Assembly (NCBI RefSeq): GCF_000266905.1
Contig: NC_018027.1
Span: 248,001-312,000 of the forward strand
Reading direction: 5' to 3'
Length of the DNA stretch: 64,000 bases
Source: Mycolicibacterium chubuense NBB4
GTDB taxonomy: Bacteria > Actinomycetota > Actinomycetes > Mycobacteriales > Mycobacteriaceae
The position numbers and the translations under genes were made by a program. The notes under the pieces were generated by a model. It worked only from the letters and a program-made list of their open reading frames with translations, did no database searches and had not been told where the DNA came from. This document shows, one piece after another, positions 51,356 through 60,236 of this stretch; the stretch's first letter is position 1; each line of letters begins with the position of its first letter.

Positions 51356-53914
51356 TCAGCCGAGGTCGCCGCCTGCGACCGGCAGTACGGTGCCGGTGAT
51401 GTAGGACGCCTCGTCGGAGGCGAGGAAGCAGATGGCCGCGGCCTGTTCGTCGAGCGTGCCGTAGCGCTTGAGCAGTGACGAGCCGAGGGTCTGCTCGATG
51501 TGGGCGTCGAACCAGGCCTGCTCGGCGGCGTTGGACGGCTCGGGGGTGCCGCGGGAGATCCGCCGTGGTGGCGCCGCCGTTCCGCCCGGTGCGGTGGCGA
51601 CCACCCGGATGCCCGCGTCGGCGTACTCCATCGCCAGCGACGCGGTGATCGCGTTGATGCCGCCCTTGGCCGCCGAGTACGGAATGCGGTGGATGCCCCT
51701 GGTGGCCGCCGACGAGACGTTGACGACGACGCCGCGCCCGCGGTCGACCATCGCGGGGAGCACGGCCCGGCACGAGTACAGCGTCGTCATCAGCGAGCGG
51801 TCGATCTCGGCGCGGATCTCGGCGGCGCTGAACTGGGTGAACGGTTTGAAGTTGATGGCCCCGCCCACGTTGTTGATCAGCACGTCGACCCGCCCGTAGG
51901 CGGAGAGAGCCTGCTGGACAACTGCTTCCGCGCCGTCTGAGCGCTCCAGGTCCACCGTCACCGCCAGCGCCGACCCGGTGCGCCCGGCGAGTTCGTCGGC
52001 CAACTCCTTGACGAGTTCGGACCTGTCGGCGAGCACCAGTGTTCCGCCCTCGGCGTGGATGCGGCGGGCGGTGCGTTCCCCGATGCCCTGTGCCGCCCCG
52101 GTCACGACGACGACCTTGCCCGCGAACCGGCCGGGCGTCACGAAGGCCAGGGTCGCCGAGTTCGCCGCGTCGGCCATGGCCCGGCGCATGGTCTGCTTGG
52201 ACCGGTCGGCGTGTTCGATGATGAGAGTGCGGGCCGCCTCGCGGTCGCCGGATTCGAAGGCGTTGACGATGTCGACGTGGTCGCGGGCGCACAGCGGGTG
52301 ACACCAGGTCGCCTCGCGCAGCACTTCGCTCATCCGGCCCTTCACCCCGAGCGCCTGATAGGCGTGCAGGAGGTGCTCGTTGCCGGTGAGGGTGAACAGG
52401 TAGTCGTGGAACGCGGCGTTGGTCTCGGTGAACTGTTCGGCGTCGACGAAACGGTCGCCGTCGACGTAGGGCAGGGTGGATTCGGCGAGCAACCGGTAGC
52501 CCGCCAGTTGCGTGCTGGTGAGCCGGCCCAGGGTGAGTTCGAGCGCGCCCAGTTCCAGCGCGGACCGCGCCTCGAACAGGGCGTCGGACTCGCGCACTTC
52601 GGGGTGCTCCTCACCGATCTGGTAGCCGTCCGCGCTGACGACGGGCCCCTCGTCGGCTGCGTGTGACGACGGCTGCGGGGGCGGGGCGGCCATCAGTTGG
52701 CCCGCGACGCGGCGAGCGAGATCACCGTCGTCGCCTGCCGGTGGGTAGGCCGGCAGTGGCGCGAAGTCGGCCCGCGGGAGCACGCGCTGGCCGGCGACCG
52801 AGCGCGCCTCCGGGACCGGCAGGATCTCCTCGTCGTCGGTCTGGCGCGCGGCGACGGCGCGGCCGGCGGACGGGGTGGTGGCGGAGGCGGTCTTGGCGAG
52901 GCCGAACTTCTCGTAGTAGAAGCCGGTGGGTTCGATCCCGGCGCCGCTGACGTGGGTGCGCACCGCCTCGACCATCGGCGGCGGACCGCACAGATAGATC
53001 GCGACGTCGCCGTCGTTGAGGTGCTCGGCCTCGATCAGGCTCGTGACGTAGGCCCGGTCCGGCCCGCGGTTGGGCGCTGAGCTGGCCGGGTCGGACACGC
53101 AGTAGTCCCACGTGAAATGCGCCATCGCGCGGTCGAGTTCGTCGATCTCGTCGACTGCGGCGAGGTCCTCGTCGGTGCTGACGCCGTAGATGAGGTGGGT
53201 GCTGCGGGTGCTGCCGCTGTCTCGCATGGCGCGCAACATCGACAGGACGGGGGCCAGCCCGGTGCCGCCGGCCAGCAGCAGCACCGGCCGGTCCGCCTCG
53301 CGGAGGAAGAAGGAGCCATTGGGCCCGGTGAACGTCAGCTGGTCGCCGACGCGGGCACGGTCGGTCAGATAGTCCGACATCGCCCCGCCCGGGCTCAGTT
53401 TGATCAGGAACGTCAACCGGTCCTCGTGCGGCGCGTTGGAGAACGAGTACGAGCGGGTCTGGTCGGTCCCGGGAACGGCGATGTTGACGTATTGCCCGGG
53501 CAGGAAGGCCAATTCGCCGCGGTTCGGAATGTCGATACCGATCTTGACGGTGGTGGCGGACAACCGGTCCAGCTGCGCGAGCGTCCCGGTGTAGGTGGCC
53601 GCCTGGGTCTTGGCCAGATCGGAGGTGCCCGCGATCTGCAGCACCAGATCCGAGCGCGGCCGCATGCTGCACGGCAGCACGTAACCGGCCGCGGCCTCGT
53701 CGCCGGACAGGGCGTCGTCGATGTAGGTGCCGCCGTCGTACCGGGCGGATTCGCAGAGGGCTTTGCAGGTTCCGCAGGCGCCGTCGCGGCAGTCGAGCGG
53801 GATGTTGATGCGCTGCCGGTAGGACGCGTCGGCGACGGTCTGATCGCTGCGACAGGTGATGAACCGGGTGACACCGTCTTCGAACGACAGCGCCACCGAA
53901 TAGGTATCGGACAC
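51356..53914 (-). CDS. benCD: BenC-FCD-BenD fusion: benzoate dioxygenase reductase, sensor domain and diol dehydrogenase
   Basis: 852 residues in one uninterrupted frame. 1-90: plant-type [2Fe-2S] ferredoxin (Cys42, 47, 50, 82). 100-340: FAD (RSYS at 154-157) and NAD (LLLAGGTGL) domains with YLCGPPPMVEA, i.e. a complete BenC. 341-435: Ala/Pro-rich linker. 436-585: helical FCD domain as in GntR regulators (FHDYLFTLTGN; DHVDIVNAFESGDREAA; EHADRSKQ; candidate metal-binding His503, His546, His568), but with no HTH. 597-852: SDR with TGAAQGIG (605-612), NNVGG, Ser734/735 and Tyr746-x3-Lys750, a complete BenD. One protein therefore supplies electrons to BenAB and oxidises its product to catechol. 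Starts 11 bp after benB. Confidence 0.88.
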   Translation of the reverse strand: MSDTYSVALSFEDGVTRFITCRSDQTVADASYRQRINIPLDCRDGACGTCKALCESARYDGGTYIDDALSGDEAAAGYVLPCSMRPRSDLVLQIAGTSDLAKTQAATYTGTLAQLDRLSATTVKIGIDIPNRGELAFLPGQYVNIAVPGTDQTRSYSFSNAPHEDRLTFLIKLSPGGAMSDYLTDRARVGDQLTFTGPNGSFFLREADRPVLLLAGGTGLAPVLSMLRAMRDSGSTRSTHLIYGVSTDEDLAAVDEIDELDRAMAHFTWDYCVSDPASSAPNRGPDRAYVTSLIEAEHLNDGDVAIYLCGPPPMVEAVRTHVSGAGIEPTGFYYEKFGLAKTASATTPSAGRAVAARQTDDEEILPVPEARSVAGQRVLPRADFAPLPAYPPAGDDGDLARRVAGQLMAAPPPQPSSHAADEGPVVSADGYQIGEEHPEVRESDALFEARSALELGALELTLGRLTSTQLAGYRLLAESTLPYVDGDRFVDAEQFTETNAAFHDYLFTLTGNEHLLHAYQALGVKGRMSEVLREATWCHPLCARDHVDIVNAFESGDREAARTLIIEHADRSKQTMRRAMADAANSATLAFVTPGRFAGKVVVVTGAAQGIGERTARRIHAEGGTLVLADRSELVKELADELAGRTGSALAVTVDLERSDGAEAVVQQALSAYGRVDVLINNVGGAINFKPFTQFSAAEIRAEIDRSLMTTLYSCRAVLPAMVDRGRGVVVNVSSAATRGIHRIPYSAAKGGINAITASLAMEYADAGIRVVATAPGGTAAPPRRISRGTPEPSNAAEQAWFDAHIEQTLGSSLLKRYGTLDEQAAAICFLASDEASYITGTVLPVAGGDLG

Positions 53915-53925
53915 GGCGGACTCCT

Positions 53926-54459
53926 CTAGAAGTGGTAGACGTCCACCACGTGGTGGATGTAGTCGTTCTTGAGCACCACGGTCTTGCGGCGGATCAGGGG
54001 CTGCTCACCGGTGAAGTCGATGGTGTAGAACGAGGTGCCGTAGTACGGGTCGACGGTGTGGTAGCGGAAATACATGGTGTGCCAGTTGAATCGGACGTCG
54101 ACCACGTCTCCGCGGCGCTCGATCACCTCGACGTTGGTGATGTTGTGACTGGTCCGCGGCTCCGGCAGCGAGGTGGCCGAGGAACGTTCGGTGCGGATCC
54201 GGAACACCCGGTCCTCGAGGCCGCCCTTGTTGGCGTAGTAGATCAGCGAGATGTCGCGCTGCGGGTCCTCGACCAGCCGGTCGTCGTCGGTCCACGCCGG
54301 CATCCAGTAGACGACGTCGTCGGCGTAGCAGTCGAGCCACTTCTCGAACTCGCGGTCGTCGAGGAAGCGCGCTTCGCGGTAGAGGAACTGCTCGATCATG
54401 TTCTGCGTGATCAGCGTGGCGGTCGCAGGGGCGGCGGTCGCCCCGGTCGTCTCGGTCAT
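53926..54459 (-). CDS. benB: Benzoate 1,2-dioxygenase small (beta) subunit
   Basis: 177 residues. Ring-hydroxylating dioxygenase beta-subunit: EQFLYREARFLDDREFEKWLD near the start, VYWMPAWTDDDR and NVEVIERRGDVVDVRFNW. Structural partner of BenA in an alpha3-beta3 assembly. Starts 2 bp after the benA stop. In-frame codons upstream to 55014 lie inside benA antisense-free sequence and are not used. Confidence 0.93.
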   Translation of the reverse strand: MTETTGATAAPATATLITQNMIEQFLYREARFLDDREFEKWLDCYADDVVYWMPAWTDDDRLVEDPQRDISLIYYANKGGLEDRVFRIRTERSSATSLPEPRTSHNITNVEVIERRGDVVDVRFNWHTMYFRYHTVDPYYGTSFYTIDFTGEQPLIRRKTVVLKNDYIHHVVDVYHF

Positions 54460-54461
54460 CG

Positions 54462-55817
54462 TCACTTCTCCACTTCGGCGGCCAGCGCCTGTTGCATCGT
54501 CTCGAGCCAGTAGCCGTGCTGGACCGGATACAGCCCTTCGTCCTCGTTCTTCACCCCGGCCGAGACGACGCCGTGCATTCCCAGTGAGGTGGCGAGCTCG
54601 TCGGGGCCGGTCAGCCAGTGCTGGGCGCCGCGGCTCATGTCGTTCCACGGTGCCGCGGACGCGCGGAAGGTCAGCTGGCAGGACCGGAACTCCTCGAGAT
54701 CGTCGGGGGTGGCCATGCCGGAGGCATTGAAGAAGTCCTCGTACTGGCGGATGCGGTGGGCGCGGGCGGCGTCGCTCTCGCCCTTGGGGGCGATGCAGTA
54801 GATCGTCACTTCGGTCTTGTCCGGCGCGAGCGGCCGGAAGTGCCGGATCTGAGTCGAGAACTGGTCCATCACATACACGTTCGGGTAGAGGCAGAGATTG
54901 CGTGACCCCTTGACCATGAACTCGCCCTTGGCGTCGCCGTAGCGTCCTTTGAGCTCGTCGAGTTTGTCCCACAGCGGCCTGTCCTGCGGGTTGGCCGCCC
55001 AGGTCCACAGGCACAGGTGGCCGTGGGGGAACGACCAGTAGCCCCCGCCGGAGCGGCCCCAGCCGCCGGCGTCGAGTGCCTTGGTGTCGTTCTTCGACTC
55101 TCCGGTGCTGCGCCGGCTGGTGGTGGCCGCGTAGTTCCAGTGCGTCGCGGTGACGTGATAGCCGTCGGCGCCGTTCTCCGCCTGCACTTTCCAGTTGCCG
55201 TCGTAGGTGTAGGTCGACGAGCCGCGCAGCACCTCGAGACCGTTCGGGGACTGGTCGACGAGCATGTCGATCACCGTGGTGGCGTCACCGAGATGCTCTG
55301 TCAGCGGAAGCACGTCGTCGTTGAGGCTGGCGAACAGGAAGCCGCGATACCCCTCGAATCGCGCGACCCTGGTCATGTTGTGGCTGCCGTTGACGTTGAA
55401 CGTCTCCGGGTAGCCGGCCCCGTCGGGGTCCTTGACCTTGAGCAGCGTTCCGTCGTTGCGGAACGTCCAGCCGTGGAACGGGCACGTCAGCGTCATCCGG
55501 TTGTCCGTCTTGCGCCGGCACACCATCGCGCCGCGGTGCGCGCACGCGTTGATCAGACAGTGCAGGACCCCGCTCTTGTCCCGGGTGATGACCACGGGTT
55601 GCCGGCCGATGTAGGTGGTGAAGTAGTCACCGGGGTTGGCGACCTGGCTCTCGTGGGCCAGGTAGACCCAGTTGCCCTCGAAGATGTGCTTCATCTCGAG
55701 CTCGAAGAGTTCCTCGTCGGTGAAGATGCGGCGGTTGGTGCGGAACACGCCCGCCTCGGGGTCGTCGACGAGCGCGTTCGCCAGGACATCGGCGACGTGG
55801 GTACCGAAAGTGGTCAC
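54462..55817 (-). CDS. benA: Benzoate 1,2-dioxygenase large (alpha) subunit
   Basis: 451 residues from GTG 55817, chosen for GGAGG six bases upstream. Rieske ligands are Cys92, His94, Cys112, His115 (CAH...CPFH); mononuclear iron ligands include Asp218, His221 and His226 ([12 protein letters not shown]). Adds O2 across benzoate C1-C2. First gene of benA-benB-benCD-benR. Upstream lie two palindromes and LysR-type motifs shared with the divergent regulator. Confidence 0.93.
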   Translation of the reverse strand: MTTFGTHVADVLANALVDDPEAGVFRTNRRIFTDEELFELEMKHIFEGNWVYLAHESQVANPGDYFTTYIGRQPVVITRDKSGVLHCLINACAHRGAMVCRRKTDNRMTLTCPFHGWTFRNDGTLLKVKDPDGAGYPETFNVNGSHNMTRVARFEGYRGFLFASLNDDVLPLTEHLGDATTVIDMLVDQSPNGLEVLRGSSTYTYDGNWKVQAENGADGYHVTATHWNYAATTSRRSTGESKNDTKALDAGGWGRSGGGYWSFPHGHLCLWTWAANPQDRPLWDKLDELKGRYGDAKGEFMVKGSRNLCLYPNVYVMDQFSTQIRHFRPLAPDKTEVTIYCIAPKGESDAARAHRIRQYEDFFNASGMATPDDLEEFRSCQLTFRASAAPWNDMSRGAQHWLTGPDELATSLGMHGVVSAGVKNEDEGLYPVQHGYWLETMQQALAAEVEK

Positions 55818-55884
55818 GGAAAGCCTCCAGCGGGGTGGTGGTGTGGTGCTTACCTGCACGCTCCCACTGAGTGGCACCAGTCAC

Positions 55885-55912
55885 ACTAGGCAGTTGCCTA
55901 GTCCTGGCCAGG
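55885..55912. promoter_or_regulatory. Two adjacent palindromes upstream of benA
   Basis: ACTAGGCA-GT-TGCCTAGT (55885-55902) is perfect over 18 bp and is immediately followed by CCTGGCCAGG (55903-55912), also perfect. They lie 68-95 bp upstream of the benA start, near the expected transcription start, so they are probably operators for BenR or another regulator. Confidence 0.6.
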
Positions 55913-55917
55913 ACGTC

Positions 55918-55938
55918 TATCGATAAATAGCCACTATC
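55918..55938. promoter_or_regulatory. LysR-type binding region between benA and catR
   Basis: TATCGATA (55918-55925) and ATAG-CCA-CTAT (55927-55937) are nested inverted repeats, with T-N11-A spacings. Compare the BenM/CatM site ATAC-N7-GTAT. Centrally placed between divergent promoters. Confidence 0.5.
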
Positions 55939-56063
55939 AATCAGCTACAACTAGGTCTTTGTCATCGATGGATCGGCGGCCTACCGTAATCGTGTCGGCG
56001 GTCACACCGCCCGGGTCGAAGAGACCCAGGTGGTCCGCCGGCACACCATCGAGAGGACGGGAC

Positions 56064-56978
56064 ATGGAGCTGCGTCACCTGCGGTACTTCGTCGCCGTGG
56101 CCGACACCTGCCACTTCGGTCGGGCCGCCGAGCAGCTGCACATCGCCCAGCCCGCGTTGTCGTACGCGATCCGCCAGCTCGAAGGCGAACTGGACGCAAC
56201 GCTGTTCACCCGCACCACCCGGCAGGTCTCTCTCACTCCGGCCGGGGAGTTCCTGCGCGCCGAAGCGACCCGGATCCTCGATGCCGTCGACGACGCCGAG
56301 AGCGGGGTGCGCCGCATCGCTGCCGGCCGCAGCGGCCTGCTGCGGCTGGGTCTCACCGGCACCGCCGCGTTCTCCCATCTGCCGCGGATCGCGCGGATCG
56401 TCCGTCGGGAACTTCCCGCCGTCGCGCTCGACATCTCCTCCGACGTGCTCACCCCCGACCAGTGCGACGGATTGCGCACCGGCGCCCTCGATCTCGGGGT
56501 CCTGCGCCCGCCCGCGGTCGGTGACGACATCGACGTCCGCACGATCGACGTCGAGCGGCTCGTGCTGGCGGTGTCGGCGGATCACCGGCTGGCCGTCGAA
56601 CCGGTGGTCGCGATGGCCGATCTGCGCAGCGAATCGTTCATCGGCTACGGGAGCCACGATTCCGCCGTCAACCACGCCGTGCTGCGCAGTGCCCGGCGCG
56701 CCGGATTCGTGCCGCATCGTGAGCACAGCGCACCGAGCACCGCGGTGCTGCTCGCCCTCGTGGCCGCCGGGCTCGGCGTGGCCGTCGTCCCCGCCTCGGT
56801 GCGGGCCCTGCCGCTGCACGGCGTCGTGTTCCGCGACCTCGCCGACGGCGGCACCATCGAGCTGGCGCTGGCATGGCGGCACGGTGTCGACAACCCCGTT
56901 GTCGATGCCGTCGTCGCGCTGCTGGCCGCCGAGCTGGCTCCGGCCGCCGGCATCACAATCGCCCAGGAGAACTCATGA
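56064..56978 (+). CDS. catR: LysR-family regulator of catechol genes (CatR-like)
   Basis: 304 residues from ATG 56064 (AGAGGACGG upstream). HTH: LRHLRYFVAVADTCHFGRAAEQLHIAQPALSYAIRQLE, in parts. C-terminal effector domain expected to bind cis,cis-muconate or benzoate. Divergent from benA and overlapping catB by ATGA, so it is transcribed with catBAC, an autoregulatory layout. The name follows Pseudomonas usage; corynebacterial CatR is of another family. Confidence 0.83.
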   Translation: MELRHLRYFVAVADTCHFGRAAEQLHIAQPALSYAIRQLEGELDATLFTRTTRQVSLTPAGEFLRAEATRILDAVDDAESGVRRIAAGRSGLLRLGLTGTAAFSHLPRIARIVRRELPAVALDISSDVLTPDQCDGLRTGALDLGVLRPPAVGDDIDVRTIDVERLVLAVSADHRLAVEPVVAMADLRSESFIGYGSHDSAVNHAVLRSARRAGFVPHREHSAPSTAVLLALVAAGLGVAVVPASVRALPLHGVVFRDLADGGTIELALAWRHGVDNPVVDAVVALLAAELAPAAGITIAQENS

Positions 56979-58078
56979 AAATCGCCGCAGTGGAGGCGAT
57001 TCCGTTCGCCATTCCCTACACCAAGCCCCTGAAGTTCGCCTCCGGCGAGGTGCACTCGGCCGACCACGTGCTGGTCCGGGTGCACACCGACGAAGGCATC
57101 GTCGGGGTCGCCGAGGCGCCGCCCCGCCCGTACACCTACGGCGAGACCCAGGACGGGATCATCGCCGTGATCCGGCAGATCTTCGCACCACAGCTCGTCG
57201 GCCTGACGCTCACCGAACGTGAAGTCGTCACCGCGCGCCTGGCGCGCACCGTCGGCAATCCCACCGCGAAAGCCGCTGTGGACATGGCGATCTGGGATGC
57301 ACTCGGACGCAGCCTGGACGTGTCCGTCAACGCGTTGCTGGGCGGCTACACCGACCGCATGCGGGTCAGCCACATGCTGGGGTTCGACTCGCCGGAGAAG
57401 ATGGTCGCCGAGGCCGAGCGCATCGTCGACCGCTACGGCATCAGGACTTTCAAGGTCAAGGTGGGCCGTCGCCCGGTCGAACTCGACACCGCTGTGGTGC
57501 GTGCCCTGCGCGGGCATTTCGGTGACACCATCGAGCTCTACGTCGACGGCAACCGGGGCTGGACGGCAGCGGAATCGTTGCGGGCCATGAAGGAGATGGC
57601 CGATCTCGACCTGCTGTTCGCCGAGGAACTGTGCCCGGCCGACGACGTCCTCGGTCGTCGATGGCTGGTGGGACACCTCGACGTGCCGTTCATCGCCGAC
57701 GAGTCGGTGCCCACCCCGGCCGACGTGACCCGCGAGGTGATCGGCGGCTCGGCCACGGCGATCAGCATCAAGACCGCGCGCACCGGGTTCACCGGGTCGC
57801 GGCGGGTGCACCACCTCGCCGAGGGCCTCGGCCTCGAGGTCGTCATCGGCAACCAGATCGACGGCCAGATCGGCACCGCCTGCGCGGTGTCCTTCGGCGC
57901 CGCGTTCGAGCTCACCACGCGGCGGGCCGGCGAGCTGTCGAACTTCCTGGACATGTCCGATGACCTGCTCACTGTCCCGCTGCGCATCCGCGACGGCGAG
58001 TTGCACGTGCCGCCGGGACCGGGACTCGGGATCGAGATCGACCCCGACAAGCTCGACCGCTACCGCGCGGACCGCTGA
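56975..58078 (+). CDS. catB: Muconate cycloisomerase
   Basis: 367 residues, enolase superfamily. Lys160/Lys162 (TFKVKVG), metal ligands around Asp191 (VDGN), Glu217/218 (FAEEL) and Asp242 (IADESV), and the second-half Lys in ISIKTARTGF. Converts cis,cis-muconate to muconolactone. Chloromuconate relatives exist but the context with catA and catC fits the plain catechol pathway. Confidence 0.92.
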   Translation: MKIAAVEAIPFAIPYTKPLKFASGEVHSADHVLVRVHTDEGIVGVAEAPPRPYTYGETQDGIIAVIRQIFAPQLVGLTLTEREVVTARLARTVGNPTAKAAVDMAIWDALGRSLDVSVNALLGGYTDRMRVSHMLGFDSPEKMVAEAERIVDRYGIRTFKVKVGRRPVELDTAVVRALRGHFGDTIELYVDGNRGWTAAESLRAMKEMADLDLLFAEELCPADDVLGRRWLVGHLDVPFIADESVPTPADVTREVIGGSATAISIKTARTGFTGSRRVHHLAEGLGLEVVIGNQIDGQIGTACAVSFGAAFELTTRRAGELSNFLDMSDDLLTVPLRIRDGELHVPPGPGLGIEIDPDKLDRYRADR

Positions 58079-58137
58079 GAACTTCCCGGTCAGCCCACCG
58101 GGACAACCGAACATCAACGCAGAGAAAAGGTACGAGC

Positions 58138-59004
58138 ATGACCACCATCGAGAATCCGACCGACGTCGCGACCGCCGCCGCCTCCGGCGCCTCGGCCACG
58201 GCGCGCTTCCACACCGACAAGTCCCCCTTCGAGGCCGTCAAGGACACCCCGAAGGAGCGGGTGAACGTCCTGGCCCGCGAGGTGCTCGCCGCGGTGCACG
58301 ACACCATCCGCCGGCACCGGGTGACCTACGACGAATACAACGCGCTCAAGGCGTGGCTGATCAACGTCGGCGCCGACGGCGAATGGCCGTTGTTCCTCGA
58401 CGTGTGGGTCGAACACGTCGTCGAGGACGTCGCCACCGATCATCGCGAGGGCAACAAGGGCACCATCGAGGGCCCCTACTACGTGCCGGGCTCCCCCGAG
58501 CGGGGCGCCCGCGGCGCCATCCCGATGCGCGACGACGAGAAGGGCACCCGCCTGCTGTGGGAGGGGACCATCACGTCGACCGAGGGCACGCCGCTGCCCG
58601 GCAGCGTCGAACTCTGGCACGCCGACTCCGAGGGGTTCTACTCGCAGTTCGCACCGAACCTGCCCGAGTGGAATCTGCGCGGCACGTTCACGGCCGGACC
58701 CGACGGCGCCTTCGAGATCACCACGGTGCGTCCCGCGCCCTACCAGATCCCCACCGACGGCTCGTGCGGCAAGCTGATCGCCGCCGCGGGCTGGCACGCG
58801 TGGCGGCCGGCGCACCTGCACGTCAAGGTGTCGGCGCCCGGACACGAGCAGCTCACCGCGCAGCTGTACTTCCCGGGCGATCCGCACAACGACGACGACA
58901 TCGCCGACGCCGTCAAGCCCGAGCTGGTCCTCGACCCGCAGCCGATGTCCGACGGATCGCAGAAGATCGTCTACGATTTCGTGCTCGACCCGGAAAAAGG
59001 CTGA
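58138..59004 (+). CDS. catA: Catechol 1,2-dioxygenase
   Basis: 288 residues. Intradiol enzyme; non-haem iron(III) ligands Tyr168 (GFYSQF), Tyr202 (APYQIP), His226 and His228 (PAHLHV). An N-terminal helical region serves dimerisation and a lipid site. Opens catechol to cis,cis-muconate. AGAAAAGG lies before the ATG. 59 bp after catB, 6 bp before catC. Confidence 0.94.
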   Translation: MTTIENPTDVATAAASGASATARFHTDKSPFEAVKDTPKERVNVLAREVLAAVHDTIRRHRVTYDEYNALKAWLINVGADGEWPLFLDVWVEHVVEDVATDHREGNKGTIEGPYYVPGSPERGARGAIPMRDDEKGTRLLWEGTITSTEGTPLPGSVELWHADSEGFYSQFAPNLPEWNLRGTFTAGPDGAFEITTVRPAPYQIPTDGSCGKLIAAAGWHAWRPAHLHVKVSAPGHEQLTAQLYFPGDPHNDDDIADAVKPELVLDPQPMSDGSQKIVYDFVLDPEKG

Positions 59005-59010
59005 GCGGCA

Positions 59011-59298
59011 ATGCGTTATCACGTACGCATGGATGTGCATCTGCCCGCCGGGATCGACCCGCAGGAGTGTGCCGAGTTGGTCGCCCGGGAGAAGAAGTAC
59101 TCCCAGGGCCTTCAGCGGGCCGGCAAGTGGCCGCACATCTGGCGCATCGTCGGCGAGTACGCGAACTTCTCCATCTTCGACGTGGACTCCAACGACGAGC
59201 TGCACCAGCTTCTTTCGGGGCTTCCGCTGTTCCCGTACATGACCATCCACGTGACGCCCCTGGCCGTGCACCCGTCCGACATCGCACTCGCCGACTGA
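59011..59298 (+). CDS. catC: Muconolactone delta-isomerase
   Basis: 95 residues, the normal CatC length. MRYHVRMDVHLPAGIDPQE, YSQGLQRAGKWPHIWRIVGEY (in two parts) and LPLFPYMTIHVTPLAVHPSD are family blocks. Turns muconolactone into beta-ketoadipate enol-lactone for PcaD. Last gene of catR-catB-catA-catC. Confidence 0.94.
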   Translation: MRYHVRMDVHLPAGIDPQECAELVAREKKYSQGLQRAGKWPHIWRIVGEYANFSIFDVDSNDELHQLLSGLPLFPYMTIHVTPLAVHPSDIALAD

Positions 59299-59342
59299 GG
59301 AGAACCGACACCGTCGTCGTAGCATGGCTTAGCCTTGCCCAT

Positions 59343-60212
59343 GTGTCCGGACAGCTCGACGCGGGCCAGCTCGCGGCGCTGGCGGCTGTGGTCGAGTTCG
59401 GCAGCTTCGACGCCGCCGCCGAACATCTGCACGTCACGCCGTCGGCCATCAGCCAGCGCATCAAAGCGCTCGAGCAGCGCGTCGGCCAGGTGCTGGTACT
59501 GCGCGAAAAACCCTGTGCCGCGACCGCTGCGGGCGCGCCCATCCTGCGACTCGCCGCGCAGACCCAGCTGCTGCAGGCCGAGGCGCTCGCCGAAATGCAG
59601 GGCGGCTCCGCCGAGCTGCCGCGGATCGCGCTCGCCGTCAACGCCGATTCGATGGCGACGTGGTTCACCGGCGTCTTCGCCCGGTTGCCCGGCGTGTTGT
59701 TCGACGTGCGCATCGAGGACCAGGACCACTCCGCCCGGTTGCTCCGCGAGGGCGTGGTGATGGGCGCTGTCACCACCGAGCGCACGCCGGTGAGCGGGTG
59801 TCGCGTCCGGTCGCTGGGCGTGATGCGGTACCGGCCCGTGGCCAGCCCGTCCTACGTCACTCGGTACCTGCCCGACGGATTCACCGCCGAGGCGGCCTCG
59901 CTGGCACCGTCGCTTGCCTGGAATCACTCCGATGCGCTGCAAGACCAGTTGGTGCGCAAGGCGTTTCGCCGCGCGGTCCGGCGGCCGGTGCACTACATCC
60001 CCACCGCGGCCGGCTTCGGCGCCGCCGTCGCGGCCGGACTGGGCTGGGGCATGTACCCCGAGCAGCTCATCGACGACAGCTTCGTCGAGATCACCCACCA
60101 TCACCTCGACGTGCCGCTGTACTGGCAGTGCTGGAAGCTCGACAGCCCCACCGTCGGAGGGGTTACCGACGCCGTCCTCGCGGCCGCGGCGGGGCTGCGC
60201 CGCAGCCGGTGA
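59343..60212 (+). CDS. lysG: LysG/ArgP-family LysR regulator of lysE
   Basis: 289 residues from GTG 59343. HTH region LDAGQLAALAAVVEFGSFDAAAEHLHVTPSAISQRIKALE (in parts), then LVLREKPCAAT, AVNADSMATWF and YWQCWKLDSP, which agree closely with my recollection of Rv1985c (LysG). Senses lysine/arginine/histidine and activates lysE. Its usual divergent neighbour lysE lies at 27123-27731; the orientation of both genes would be divergent if the 31.6 kb between them were absent. Confidence 0.88.
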   Translation: MSGQLDAGQLAALAAVVEFGSFDAAAEHLHVTPSAISQRIKALEQRVGQVLVLREKPCAATAAGAPILRLAAQTQLLQAEALAEMQGGSAELPRIALAVNADSMATWFTGVFARLPGVLFDVRIEDQDHSARLLREGVVMGAVTTERTPVSGCRVRSLGVMRYRPVASPSYVTRYLPDGFTAEAASLAPSLAWNHSDALQDQLVRKAFRRAVRRPVHYIPTAAGFGAAVAAGLGWGMYPEQLIDDSFVEITHHHLDVPLYWQCWKLDSPTVGGVTDAVLAAAAGLRRSR

Positions 60213-60236
60213 GGACCGACAGGAACAATCGTCGGC

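Noticed and set aside
51356..53914. Frameshift or artefactual joining in benCD
   Set aside because: The frame is continuous and codon use looks uniform through both junctions; kept as a real fusion, with resequencing named as the test.
60213..60236. Cobalamin riboswitch before the cob operon
   Set aside because: Only 24 bp separate lysG and cobF, too short for the element, and no B12-box was seen.
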